Below are positions 1-8,753 of a stretch of DNA of 32,824 nt, piece after piece. Under the pieces are notes generated by a model. It did no database searches and was not told where the DNA came from. It was given only the letters and a program-made list of their open reading frames with translations. This stretch comes from Bacillota bacterium (GTDB lineage Bacteria; Bacillota; Desulfotomaculia; Desulfotomaculales; JAJYZD01), in NCBI GenBank assembly GCA_021800315.1, contig JAJYZD010000003.1, positions 1 through 32,824 of the forward strand, given 5' to 3'. The position numbers and the translations under genes are program-made. Within the stretch, counting starts at the first letter, position 1. Every line of letters starts with the position of its first letter.

Positions 1-665
1 GCCAACTGGCTGGCACCGTCCGGTTTGGCGGCTTCCAGCCGTGCAGCGTATTGGGCCAGTTCGTCCAACATGATCAGAGCCTTTCGCTCACCCAGGACTT
101 TCTCAAAAAAAGGTTTCCCGGGGGCGGCATAAGAGCCGGCCTCGTCCTCCACCTCGCGGTAAAGGGCCTCCCCGCCCACCTGGTAAGCGATTTCCCCCCA
201 GAGGGTATAAGGTGTGAGGGCGTCACCCTTCGGTTTGTGAACCGGAATTTCGTCACCGGCCACCCCGACGACCACCACCGACCCGGGCCGGGGCAAAAGA
301 CCCGCATCGATAAGGCCGGCGGTTACACCCGCCAACTCCGTTCCCCTGCGCGCCACGTGCGTACAGGCCAGAAGGCTGTGCGTCTTACCGCCGCCAAAGG
401 CGGTTTCCAGGCGGTGGATGGCCGGTACGGTAAGGTCCCCCGCAATGCGCCCCAAAACCTCCGCCAGGGTGGTCCGGAGCCCCTGGGTCGCAAAAGTGAG
501 GTCCCGGAAAAAGATCTCCGCGTCGGCATAAACGGTATCGGGGGATTGCCGGCCGCCCCGGTAGCTCTCAATGACCGGTGTCAGCGAGGCCGTAAAAACC
601 TCCGGGTTAAACGTTCCGGCAAGTATTTCCGCTCGCGGTTCGCAGGCCTCAAATATAGATCGCAC
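1..665 (-). CDS. DUF499-family ATPase, N-terminal part (runs off the left edge)
   Basis: Reverse-complement translation from GTG at 665 (in-frame TGA 15 nt upstream, GAGGA upstream): VRSIFEACEPRAEILAGTFNPEVFTASLTPVIESYRG...FFRDLTFATQGLRTTLAEVLGRIAGDLTVPAIHRLETAFGGGKTHSLLACTHVA...KALIMLDELAQYAARLEA. Walker A GGGKTHS and Walker B LIMLDE in the typical DUF499 context. The ORF track lists only wrong-frame ORFs here. Confidence 0.75.
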   Translation of the reverse strand, partial: MRSIFEACEPRAEILAGTFNPEVFTASLTPVIESYRGGRQSPDTVYADAEIFFRDLTFATQGLRTTLAEVLGRIAGDLTVPAIHRLETAFGGGKTHSLLACTHVARRGTELAGVTAGLIDAGLLPRPGSVVVVGVAGDEIPVHKPKGDALTPYTLWGEIAYQVGGEALYREVEDEAGSYAAPGKPFFEKVLGERKALIMLDELAQYAARLEAAKPDGASQL

Positions 666-1098
666 CTTACACCATCCTCAACCAGTTTAGTTCTTATTCC
701 AAAGCCGGACGAAAGCCGGATAAAACTGATGTATACCGGGATCGCCTGGCGAAGCATAAAGGTCAAATTCGACGGGAACCAATGATATCCTTTCTCTTGT
801 GGATTTTCACTCCGTTCTTCCTGGTAAACTTCGGCCGCATTCACCCCGCCAGACGGTCCCGCCGGCGTGGGAACAGGCCCACGGGCGCTCCAGGTGGTCG
901 CGGGAATCGTCCGGCAAACGAATTCTCCACGAAAACTCCTTCAGTTCCCTCATTCGGTCAATCAGCAGCCGGGCATCTTCCGAAACCGGGAAAGGAGTTG
1001 CCACCGTAGCGGAGAAGTAATAACCCGGCCCGGCGGCGCCCACGGTCCCGGCCGGTGGTCGGACGCCGGAACCCTTTCACTTCCCGGAGGTATATTTC

Positions 1099-2052
1099 TT
1101 GAACTGTTACCTGGGCATCGACGTAGGGTCGGTGAGCATCAACATCGTGGCCGTGGACGAAGCGGGGCAGGTCATATCCGGCCTCTACCTGCGCTCCCGG
1201 GGCCGTCCCCTGGAAGTCATCCTGGAGGGGCTCAAAGATACCGCATCCCGTCTCGGCGGGAACGTGACCGTGGCCGGCTGCGGCACGACGGGGAGCGGCC
1301 GATACCTGGCCGGGGTGATGACCGGGGCCGACGTCATCAAGAACGAGATCACGGCCCACGCCGTGGCCTCCTCCCTCGTCCGTCCCGACGTCCAGACCAT
1401 CCTGGAGATAGGCGGTCAGGACTCCAAGATCATCGTGCTGCGCCAGGGCATAGTCACCGATTTCGCCATGAACACCGTTTGCGCCGCCGGCACGGGATCC
1501 TTTCTGGACCAGCAGGCCGCCCGCCTGGGGATCCCCATCGAGGAGTTCGGATCCCTGGCGCTGGAATCCGGCAACGCGGTCCGCATCGCCGGACGCTGCA
1601 CCGTTTTCGCCGAATCGGACATGGTCCACAAACAACAACTGGGCCACCGGGTCCACGATATCATCCGGGGACTGTGCGAGGCCCTGGTACGCAACTACCT
1701 GAACAACGTGGGCAAGGGCAAGGAGATCCTCCCGCCGGTGCTGTTCCAGGGGGGCGTGGCCGCCAACATCGGTATCGTGGCCGCCTTCGAGCGCGCCCTG
1801 GGAATCCCCGTGCAGGTGCCGGACCACCACGACCTGATGGGTGCCCTCGGAGCCGCCCGCCTGGCCCGCGAGGCCGTGGAGCGCTCGGGAAGGACATCCT
1901 TCAAGGGCTTCGGCGTCAACGCCCTGCCCCACCGGACCAGCGGCTTCGAGTGCCACGGCTGTTCCAACGTGTGCGAGATCGTGGAAATCTACGAAGGAGA
2001 ACAGGTCATCGGCCGCTGGGGCTCGCGTTGCGGCCGGTGGGACATCTTTTGA
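1099..2052 (+). CDS. acyl-CoA dehydratase activase (BadF/BcrA/HgdC-type ATPase)
   Basis: LGIDVGSVSINIVAVD, GGQDSKII, CAAGTGSFLDQQAARLGIP and RCTVFAESDMVHKQQLGH, plus a Cys-rich tail ECHGCSNVCEIVEIYEGEQVIGRWGSRCGRW. TTG start preceded by GGAGG. Confidence 0.9.
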   Translation: MNCYLGIDVGSVSINIVAVDEAGQVISGLYLRSRGRPLEVILEGLKDTASRLGGNVTVAGCGTTGSGRYLAGVMTGADVIKNEITAHAVASSLVRPDVQTILEIGGQDSKIIVLRQGIVTDFAMNTVCAAGTGSFLDQQAARLGIPIEEFGSLALESGNAVRIAGRCTVFAESDMVHKQQLGHRVHDIIRGLCEALVRNYLNNVGKGKEILPPVLFQGGVAANIGIVAAFERALGIPVQVPDHHDLMGALGAARLAREAVERSGRTSFKGFGVNALPHRTSGFECHGCSNVCEIVEIYEGEQVIGRWGSRCGRWDIF

Positions 2053-2179
2053 GTTTGGTGTATACTATCGTTTACACTACGAGCCGTTTCTTTCGACCGG
2101 AGACCGCCAAATCCCTTCCCCCCCGGGTTGGTATATCTTTTGCATAAGTACTCGCAAACAGATTTTGGGGGCGTGTTTC

Positions 2180-3316
2180 ATGTTTGAAATGAGCGAAGAA
2201 CAGCAACTGGTCCTGGAGACGGTCCGGCGTTTCGCCCGGGAGGAAGTGGCCCCCCGGGCCGCCCGCGTCGACCGGGAACATCTTTTCCCGCGCGAGAACC
2301 TTGAAGGCGCCAGGCGCCTGGGCCTGATGGGCATGCCGATACCGGAGCGGTGGGGCGGCGCCGGCTACGACTTCCTGTCCTACATGCTGGCCGTGGAGGA
2401 AATAGCGAAAGCCTGCGCCTCCACTGCGGTCATCCTGGCCGTCCACACTTCGATGGCCTGCTTTTCCGTCCTCAACTTCGGCACCCCGGCCCAGAAGGAA
2501 AAATACCTGACCCAACTGGCCGGCGGATCGCTCCTGGGCGCCTTCGCCATCACCGAGCCGGAGGCCGGCTCGGACGCCGGGGCATTGTCCATGCGTGCCG
2601 TACGCAAGGGTGACCGCTACATCGTCAACGGCACCAAGATTTTCATCACGTCCGCCGGAGCGGCCGACCTGTACGTCACCTTCGTGTCCACCGATCCCTC
2701 CCGCGGCGCCCGCGGCATCACGGCGCTGCTGGTGGAAAAGGACACCCCCGGTTTCCGGGTGGGTCGCCTGGAGGAAAAAATGGGGCTGCACGGCTCCCCG
2801 ACCGGCGAACTGATCTTTGAAAACGCGGAAGTTCCCGTAGAAAACATCCTGGGCGAGGAAAACAAGGGCTTTTCCTTGGCCATGTCCCTGTTGGAAGGCG
2901 GACGCATCGGCATCGGCGCCCAGGCGGTGGGCATCGCCACGGCCGCCCTGGAAACCGCCGTGGCCTACGCCCGTCAGCGGGTGCAGTTCCGCCAGAACAT
3001 CGCTTCCTTCCAGGGTATCCAGTTCATGCTGGCCGACATGGCCACCGCCGTGGACGCCGCCCGTCTCCTGGTCTACCGGGCCGCCTCCCTCAAGGACCGC
3101 GGCCAACCCCACGGCAAAGAGGCCTCCATGGCCAAGCTCTTCGCCACCGACACGGCCATGCAGGTGACGACGAACGCCGTCCAGGTGCTGGGCGGCTACG
3201 GCTACTGCCGCGAGTACCCGGTGGAAAGGTACATGCGCGACGCCAAGGTGACCCAGATTTACGAAGGAACCAGCCAGATCCAGCGCCTGGTCATCGCCAG
3301 GCATTTGACCAAATAG
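2180..3316 (+). CDS. acyl-CoA dehydrogenase (short-chain/butyryl-CoA dehydrogenase class)
   Basis: Starts MFEMSEEQQLVLETVRRFAREEVAPRA; AITEPEAGSDAGAL, TKIFITSAG, VQVLGGYGYCREYPVERYMRDAKVTQIYEGTSQIQRLVIARHL. The catalytic Glu is in the C-terminal IYEGTSQIQ position. Confidence 0.93.
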   Translation: MFEMSEEQQLVLETVRRFAREEVAPRAARVDREHLFPRENLEGARRLGLMGMPIPERWGGAGYDFLSYMLAVEEIAKACASTAVILAVHTSMACFSVLNFGTPAQKEKYLTQLAGGSLLGAFAITEPEAGSDAGALSMRAVRKGDRYIVNGTKIFITSAGAADLYVTFVSTDPSRGARGITALLVEKDTPGFRVGRLEEKMGLHGSPTGELIFENAEVPVENILGEENKGFSLAMSLLEGGRIGIGAQAVGIATAALETAVAYARQRVQFRQNIASFQGIQFMLADMATAVDAARLLVYRAASLKDRGQPHGKEASMAKLFATDTAMQVTTNAVQVLGGYGYCREYPVERYMRDAKVTQIYEGTSQIQRLVIARHLTK

Positions 3317-3327
3317 GGGGAGTAGGT

Positions 3328-3858
3328 TTGGCGGAGAAACAGCCAGGATTGGTGCAGGTATACACAGGCAACGGCAAGGGCAAGACCACCGCGGCCCTGG
3401 GGCTTGCCTGGCGGGCGGCGGGCCACGGCAAGCGGGTATTCATGCTGCAGTTCATGAAAGGCAGTCCGGATTACGGCGAAGTCAGGGCGGCCTCCCTGCT
3501 ACCCGGCTTTACCCTGGTTCAGAGCGGCCTGCCCACCTTCGTGGACAAGGTCCATCCCTCGCCGGAGGATCTGAGGCTGGCCGCCGAAGGACTGGACCGG
3601 GCGCGGCGGGAAATAAGCGAAGGGGACTGGGACCTGGTCATCCTGGACGAGGTTAACGTGGCCCTGGACTACGGCCTCATCCGGGCGGAGGATGTGGAGG
3701 CGATGATCCGCCAAAAACCGGCCGGGCTGGAACTGGTCCTGACCGGCCGTTACGCCCCGCGATCAATCGTCGCCCTGGCCGACCTGGTCAGCGAGGTCAC
3801 GCTGGTCAAACACCCTTACTACCGCGGGATCCAGGCCCGCCAAGGTATTGAGTACTAG
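3328..3858 (+). CDS. cobO: cob(I)alamin adenosyltransferase, CobO/BtuR type
   Basis: VQVYTGNGKGKTTAALGLAWRAAGHGKRVFMLQFMKG, DLVILDEVNVALDYGLI, ELVLTGRYAP; TTG start. Confidence 0.92.
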   Translation: MAEKQPGLVQVYTGNGKGKTTAALGLAWRAAGHGKRVFMLQFMKGSPDYGEVRAASLLPGFTLVQSGLPTFVDKVHPSPEDLRLAAEGLDRARREISEGDWDLVILDEVNVALDYGLIRAEDVEAMIRQKPAGLELVLTGRYAPRSIVALADLVSEVTLVKHPYYRGIQARQGIEY

Positions 3859-3879
3859 CCGCGAAGGAGGTTTTTATTC

Positions 3880-5541
3880 GTGGGTCAAGACGACTTGAAA
3901 CCGGATCCGGAAAGGGAAGCCTGGCGGGCCAAACGATCCCAATTGCCCGACCGTCCGGTTGACTTCACATCCCTTTCCGGCCTGGAGCTTGCCGAACTCT
4001 ATACGCCGGAGGACCTTTCCGGCTTCGATTACGGACGCGACCTGGGCTATCCCGGCCGGTATCCCTACACACGCGGCGTGCAGACGAACATGTACCGGGG
4101 ACGCCTTTGGACCATGCGCCAGTTCGCCGGCTTCGCCTGCGCGGCGGAGAGCAACGCCCGTTACAAGTTCCTGTTGGAACGGGGCACCTCCGGCCTCTCC
4201 GTGGCTTTCGACATGCCCACCATCATGGGATACGATTCCGACCACCCGCGGGCCTGCGGCGAGGTCGGCCGGGTCGGAGTGGCCATCGACTCCCTGGCCG
4301 ACATGGAGACCCTGTTCGCCGGCATTCCCCTGGACCGGGTCAGCACCTCCATGACCATCAACGCCCCGGCCCCGGTCATCTGGGCCATGTACATCGCCAC
4401 GGCGGAAAGGCAGGGCGTGAGCCCCGGGAAGCTGACCGGCACCATCCAAAACGACATTCTGAAGGAATACATGGCGCAGAAGTCCTGGATCTTCCCGCCC
4501 GAACCCTCCCTGCGCCTCATTACCGACATTTTCGCCTTCGCCGCCGACTTTGTTCCCCACTGGAACACGGTCAGCATCAGCGGTTACCACATCCGGGAAG
4601 CCGGCTCCACCGCCGCGCAGGAACTGGCCTTCACCCTGGCCGACGGCTTCGCCTACGTGGAAGCGGGCATCAAGGCCGGTCTTTCCGTGGACCGCTTCGC
4701 CCCCCGCCTCTCCTTCTTCTTCAACTCGCACATTGATTTCTTCGAGGAGATCGCCAAGATGCGGGCGGCCAGGCGCATCTGGGCCCGGCACATGAAGGAG
4801 AAATACGGGGCCAGGGATCCCCACTCGCTGCTCCTGCGCTTCCACACCCAGACCGCCGGCTGCAGCCTGACCGCCCAGCAGCCGGAGAACAACGTGGTTC
4901 GCACCGCCTACCAGGCGCTGGCCGCGGTTTTAGCCGGCACCCAGTCCCTGCACACCAACTCCCTGGACGAGGTCCTCGCCCTGCCGACGGAAAAGGCAGT
5001 CCAGATAGCGCTGCGCACCCAGCAGATCATCGCCCATGAAACCGGCGTGACCAACGTCATCGACCCCCTGGCCGGCTCCTACTTCGTTGAATCTTTGACC
5101 AACCGGATGGAGGAGGAAGCCGAAAGGTACTTCGCCGAAATCGAACGCCGTGGCGGCGTCATCGCCGCCATCGACCAGAATTTCTTCCAGCAGGAGATCG
5201 CCGACGCCGCCTACCGCTTCCAGCAGGCCGTGGACAACGGCCGGCGCATCGTGGTTGGAGTGAACGACTTTGTCGATCCGGCGGAAAACATCGATATCGA
5301 GCTTTTGCGCATCGACCCGGCCGTAGAGCGCGACCAGGTGGAGCGACTCCACCAACTGCGGACGGGCCGGGACAACCTGACGGTCGGCGAAAAACTGGAC
5401 GACCTGCGGCAGGCCGCCGAAGGCACCGCCAACCTGATGCCCTTCATTCTGGCGGCCGCACGGGTCTACGCCACTGAGGGCGAGATCATCCAGGTCTTCC
5501 GCGAGGTATTCGGAGAATACCGGGAGAAGCCGGTATTTTGA
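3880..5541 (+). CDS. B12-dependent acyl-CoA mutase, large (catalytic) subunit; annotators would likely say methylmalonyl-CoA mutase, but substrate residues look isobutyryl-CoA-mutase-like
   Basis: [125 protein letters not shown]. The family call is secure; the substrate is inferred. Confidence 0.95.
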   Translation: MGQDDLKPDPEREAWRAKRSQLPDRPVDFTSLSGLELAELYTPEDLSGFDYGRDLGYPGRYPYTRGVQTNMYRGRLWTMRQFAGFACAAESNARYKFLLERGTSGLSVAFDMPTIMGYDSDHPRACGEVGRVGVAIDSLADMETLFAGIPLDRVSTSMTINAPAPVIWAMYIATAERQGVSPGKLTGTIQNDILKEYMAQKSWIFPPEPSLRLITDIFAFAADFVPHWNTVSISGYHIREAGSTAAQELAFTLADGFAYVEAGIKAGLSVDRFAPRLSFFFNSHIDFFEEIAKMRAARRIWARHMKEKYGARDPHSLLLRFHTQTAGCSLTAQQPENNVVRTAYQALAAVLAGTQSLHTNSLDEVLALPTEKAVQIALRTQQIIAHETGVTNVIDPLAGSYFVESLTNRMEEEAERYFAEIERRGGVIAAIDQNFFQQEIADAAYRFQQAVDNGRRIVVGVNDFVDPAENIDIELLRIDPAVERDQVERLHQLRTGRDNLTVGEKLDDLRQAAEGTANLMPFILAAARVYATEGEIIQVFREVFGEYREKPVF

Positions 5542-5554
5542 GGGGGCATAACAC

Positions 5555-5956
5555 ATGACGGTGAGAAAGATAAGGGTGTTAATGGCCAAACCGGGCCTGG
5601 ACGGCCATGACCGGGGGGTCAGGGTGATTGCCCGGGGCCTGCGGGACGCCGGCATGGAAGTGGTTTACACCGGGCTGCACCAGACCGCCGAACAGGTGGT
5701 AACCGCCGCCGTCCAGGAGGACGTGGACGTGGTGGGACTCTCTATCCTCTCCGGCGCCCACATGACCTTCTTCCCCCGGGTCAACGAACTCCTCAGGGAA
5801 AGGGGAGCCGGGGACATCATGGTCATCGGCGGCGGCACCATTCCCGAGGCCGATATCCGGGAGTTGAAGGAGAAAGGCTGGGCCGCCGAGATCTTTACGC
5901 CGGGCACCAGTCTGGAGAAGATTGTGGGGTGGATCCAGGCCAACGTCAAAGTCTAG
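5555..5956 (+). CDS. B12-binding small subunit of acyl-CoA mutase
   Basis: [37 protein letters not shown] (DxHxxG motif), [24 protein letters not shown]. Confidence 0.95.
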   Translation: MTVRKIRVLMAKPGLDGHDRGVRVIARGLRDAGMEVVYTGLHQTAEQVVTAAVQEDVDVVGLSILSGAHMTFFPRVNELLRERGAGDIMVIGGGTIPEADIRELKEKGWAAEIFTPGTSLEKIVGWIQANVKV

Positions 5957-5966
5957 CGAGCGGGCT

Positions 5967-6001
5967 TGGGGAGGGCCGGGCACGATGCCCGGCCCTCCCC
6001 A
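5967..6001 (+). repeat. perfect 16-bp inverted repeat / hairpin with 3-nt loop, intergenic
   Basis: TGGGGAGGGCCGGGCA-CGA-TGCCCGGCCCTCCCCA read directly. No U-tract follows; next ORF starts at 6021. Confidence 0.9.
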
Positions 6002-6020
6002 GCAGAAGGTGGTGACCGCC

Positions 6021-6941
6021 ATGCTTCAGCAGATCACCGGCAATTTCCACTTCGTGGAACGCGGCTGGCTCAGTGCCAACCACTTTGTCTACAACGGCAG
6101 GCGCAGGATGCTGATCGATACCGGTTACCAGACGCACCTGGGCCAAACCCTGGACCTGATACGGCAAACCGGCCTCGACCCCCGCTCGGTGGATTTGATT
6201 GTCTCGACCCACGGCCACTGCGATCATGTCGGCGGCAACCGCTTCATCCAGGAGTTGTCCGGCTGCGAAATAGCCATGCACGCCATAGACCGGCGGTTCA
6301 TCGAAGCCCGGGACGACTACCATACATGGTGGAGCTATTACGACCAGCAGGCCGACTTTTTCCCCGTCCACCGCTCCCTGGCGGACGGCGAGAACATCGA
6401 CCTGGACGATCTCACCCTGGAAGTGTTGCACGTGCCAGGGCACGCCGCCGGTCAGATCGCCCTGTACTGCCCGAAGTTCCGCTTTCTGATCGCCGCCGAC
6501 GCACTCTGGCAGGGCGACTTCGGCGTCCTGACCCCCGCCGTCGACGGCCCCGCGGCTCCCCTCCTGCAGCAAAGCACCTTGGACCGGTTGGCCGCCCTAC
6601 CGCTCGCCGTCATCTATCCCGGCCACGGCCCCGTCATTCGCGACTCGCGGCTGGCCATCGACCGCTGCCGGAGAAGGATTGAACGGTTCCTCGCCGAACC
6701 GGCCGCCATGGCCCGCGACCAGGTGAAGAAGATCATCCTCTATGCCCTGCTCATGAAAGAAGGCTGTCACGAGGCGGACTTCTTCCCTTACCTGATGACA
6801 ACCCCCTGGTACCCGCAAACGGTCGATCTTTTCTTTCCCCAACGCTACCGGGAACTGTACGATGACGTCATGGCGGAACTGGTGCGCCGGAATCTGGTCA
6901 TCCGGTCCGGTCAACGCCTGGCAGCGGCTTTGAGGGCCTGA
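6021..6941 (+). CDS. MBL-fold metallo-hydrolase
   Basis: STHGHCDHVGG (HxHxDH), VLHVPGHAAGQIALYCP, IAADALWQG, VIYPGHGPVI. Confidence 0.9.
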   Translation: MLQQITGNFHFVERGWLSANHFVYNGRRRMLIDTGYQTHLGQTLDLIRQTGLDPRSVDLIVSTHGHCDHVGGNRFIQELSGCEIAMHAIDRRFIEARDDYHTWWSYYDQQADFFPVHRSLADGENIDLDDLTLEVLHVPGHAAGQIALYCPKFRFLIAADALWQGDFGVLTPAVDGPAAPLLQQSTLDRLAALPLAVIYPGHGPVIRDSRLAIDRCRRRIERFLAEPAAMARDQVKKIILYALLMKEGCHEADFFPYLMTTPWYPQTVDLFFPQRYRELYDDVMAELVRRNLVIRSGQRLAAALRA

Positions 6942-7075
6942 CCCGGACGGAGCATCCTGACGCTCGGGAACCAACCTTGGTTTCCTCATCTGTCGAACCC
7001 AAACCACGTCACGATAACCACCGGAACGGTTCCATGTTCAGGACCCGGCAGCCCTAAACCGGCGAAATACCGTCG

Positions 7076-7280
7076 ATATGGACGCGACAGCCAGCCGGGA
7101 TTGCCAACCCAAACCAGCCACCAGGACGCCGGCCATGATGAAACCAAAGCCCGCCGCTTTAGCCCGGGTGAGAAAGTCCGTACCCCAAACCAGGGAGACC
7201 GGGAACGCGAACACCGACTCCAGGCTGAGAATGAGGGCGGCGTGGTGAAGCCTACCTTTGGCGATGGTGCCGATAGAGGA
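7076..7280 (-). pseudogene. C-terminal remnant of an EamA/DMT-family transporter
   Basis: Minus-frame peptide GTIAKGRLHHAALILSLESVFAFPVSLVWGTDFLTRAKAAGFGFIMAGVLVAGLG matches the typical EamA C-terminal pattern (HAALILSLEPVFA...GERLT..Q..GA.LILAGVL). No upstream transporter sequence remains. Confidence 0.6.
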
Positions 7281-7395
7281 ATTCCATAAACTGCAGGAAT
7301 CGTCCTGTAAGGATATGGGCATAGTAAGCGCATCTAATTTCCGGCCGGCAGTTCGCGAAAAACGCGAATCACAGCAGGTGAGGTGGAAAATATCC

Positions 7396-8739
7396 TTGTC
7401 TAAAGAGGCCTTTTTGGCAAAAGCCAACACCAGAAAACTGCGCCCTTTTTGCTACGTGGTAGCAATCGTCGCGGCCATTGGCGGCCTCCTTTTCGGCTAT
7501 GATACCGGGGTTGTCTCCGGAGCCATACTCTTTGTAAAACAAGGGTTCCACATGAATTATGTTCAGCAGGAACTAGCCGTCAGCTCCGTACTCATGGGCG
7601 CGGTGCCAGGGGCGGCCATGGGCGGCATGCTTTCCGACCGCTTCGGTCGCCGGTCCATGATGATCATAACCGCAGTTATCTTTTTGATTTTTGCCCTTTT
7701 GACCTCGCTTACCCAAAACACTTGGCAATTCATGGCGGTCAGATTCATAGTGGGACTGGCCATCGGCGTCGAAGCCCTGATATCACCTATGTTTATTGCC
7801 GAAATTGCACCGGCCGCTGTGCGGGGCCTGCTTGTTACCCTTGACCAACTGGCCATAACTTTCGGCATTGCCACATCCTACCTTGCCGACTATCTCGTCT
7901 CGCCCCACTGGCGCGCTATGTTTGCTTTTGCCGCAATCCCGGCCCTGGTACTGACCGTAGGCATGTTCCTTCTTCCGGAAAGCCCCCGCTGGCTGGTGGT
8001 AAACGGTAAATTAAAAGATGGCTTTGTTGCTTTGAGTAGGATAGACGGAGTTAAACAAGCTAAGGAAGACCTTAAGGAGATAGAAAACAGTATAAGGGAG
8101 AGCAAATTTGGTTGGCGCGAAATCCTAGAGAACAAACTCCGCAAACCCCTTATTATTGGTGTGCTCTTGGCTATATTTCAGCAGTTAACCGGTATCAATA
8201 CCATAATATATTACTCACCAACCATTTTTTCGATGGCCGGCTACGGGTCAGCGGCAGCCATCGGAGCAACCGCCATCGTCGGCTCGATTAATATAATTTC
8301 CACCATTATATCTCTCCTTTTAGTAGATAAATGGGGAAGAAGACCTCTTCTCCTGGCTGGTGTAAGTGGTATGGTGATATCACTTATCCTTATCGGAGCT
8401 TTCGTTGGCATTTATCATCGGGGGGGGATATTTCTCATGGTTACTCTCCTTGCTTATGTATTTTCTTTTGCTATTGGCCTTGGACCGGTTTTCTGGCTGT
8501 TTATTTCGGAAATATACCCGTCACGCATCAGGGGTACAGGAATGTCGTTTGCCAATGTGGCCAATTGGGCAACCAACTTGGCGGTTTCAATTACCTTTCT
8601 TTCTATCGTAAATAGAGTTGGAATGGGAAATACGATGTTTATCTATGCCGGCATGGGTATAGCGGCTTTGCTCTTTATCTTTTTCTTTATTCCGGAAACA
8701 AAAGGCAAGAGCCTGGAGGAAATCGAAAAACTTTTTTAG
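7396..8739 (+). CDS. MFS sugar transporter (SP family, XylE/AraE/IolT-like)
   Basis: IGGLLFGYDTGVVSGAILFVKQGF, DRFGRRSMM, PESPRWLVVNGK, QQLTGINTIIYYSPTIF, DKWGRRPLLL, SEIYPSRIRGTGMS, PETKGKSLEEIE. TTG at 7396 with AGGTGG upstream preferred over the longer 7258 ORF start. Confidence 0.9.
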   Translation: MSKEAFLAKANTRKLRPFCYVVAIVAAIGGLLFGYDTGVVSGAILFVKQGFHMNYVQQELAVSSVLMGAVPGAAMGGMLSDRFGRRSMMIITAVIFLIFALLTSLTQNTWQFMAVRFIVGLAIGVEALISPMFIAEIAPAAVRGLLVTLDQLAITFGIATSYLADYLVSPHWRAMFAFAAIPALVLTVGMFLLPESPRWLVVNGKLKDGFVALSRIDGVKQAKEDLKEIENSIRESKFGWREILENKLRKPLIIGVLLAIFQQLTGINTIIYYSPTIFSMAGYGSAAAIGATAIVGSINIISTIISLLLVDKWGRRPLLLAGVSGMVISLILIGAFVGIYHRGGIFLMVTLLAYVFSFAIGLGPVFWLFISEIYPSRIRGTGMSFANVANWATNLAVSITFLSIVNRVGMGNTMFIYAGMGIAALLFIFFFIPETKGKSLEEIEKLF

Positions 8740-8753
8740 GGGAGTGGCTTCTT

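Noticed and set aside
867-2147. 426-aa plus-strand ORF overlapping the activase in another frame
   Set aside because: Arg/Pro/Gly-rich out-of-frame translation; the activase frame explains the sequence.
2072-3304. 410-aa minus-strand ORF antisense to acyl-CoA dehydrogenase
   Set aside because: Shadow ORF of high-GC coding sequence; Gly/His/Val-rich with no recognisable domain, while the plus frame is an unmistakable acyl-CoA dehydrogenase.
6945-7035. Terminator after the MBL gene (GGAACCAA-cc-TTGGTTTCC)
   Set aside because: Small imperfect hairpin without U-tract; too weak to call.
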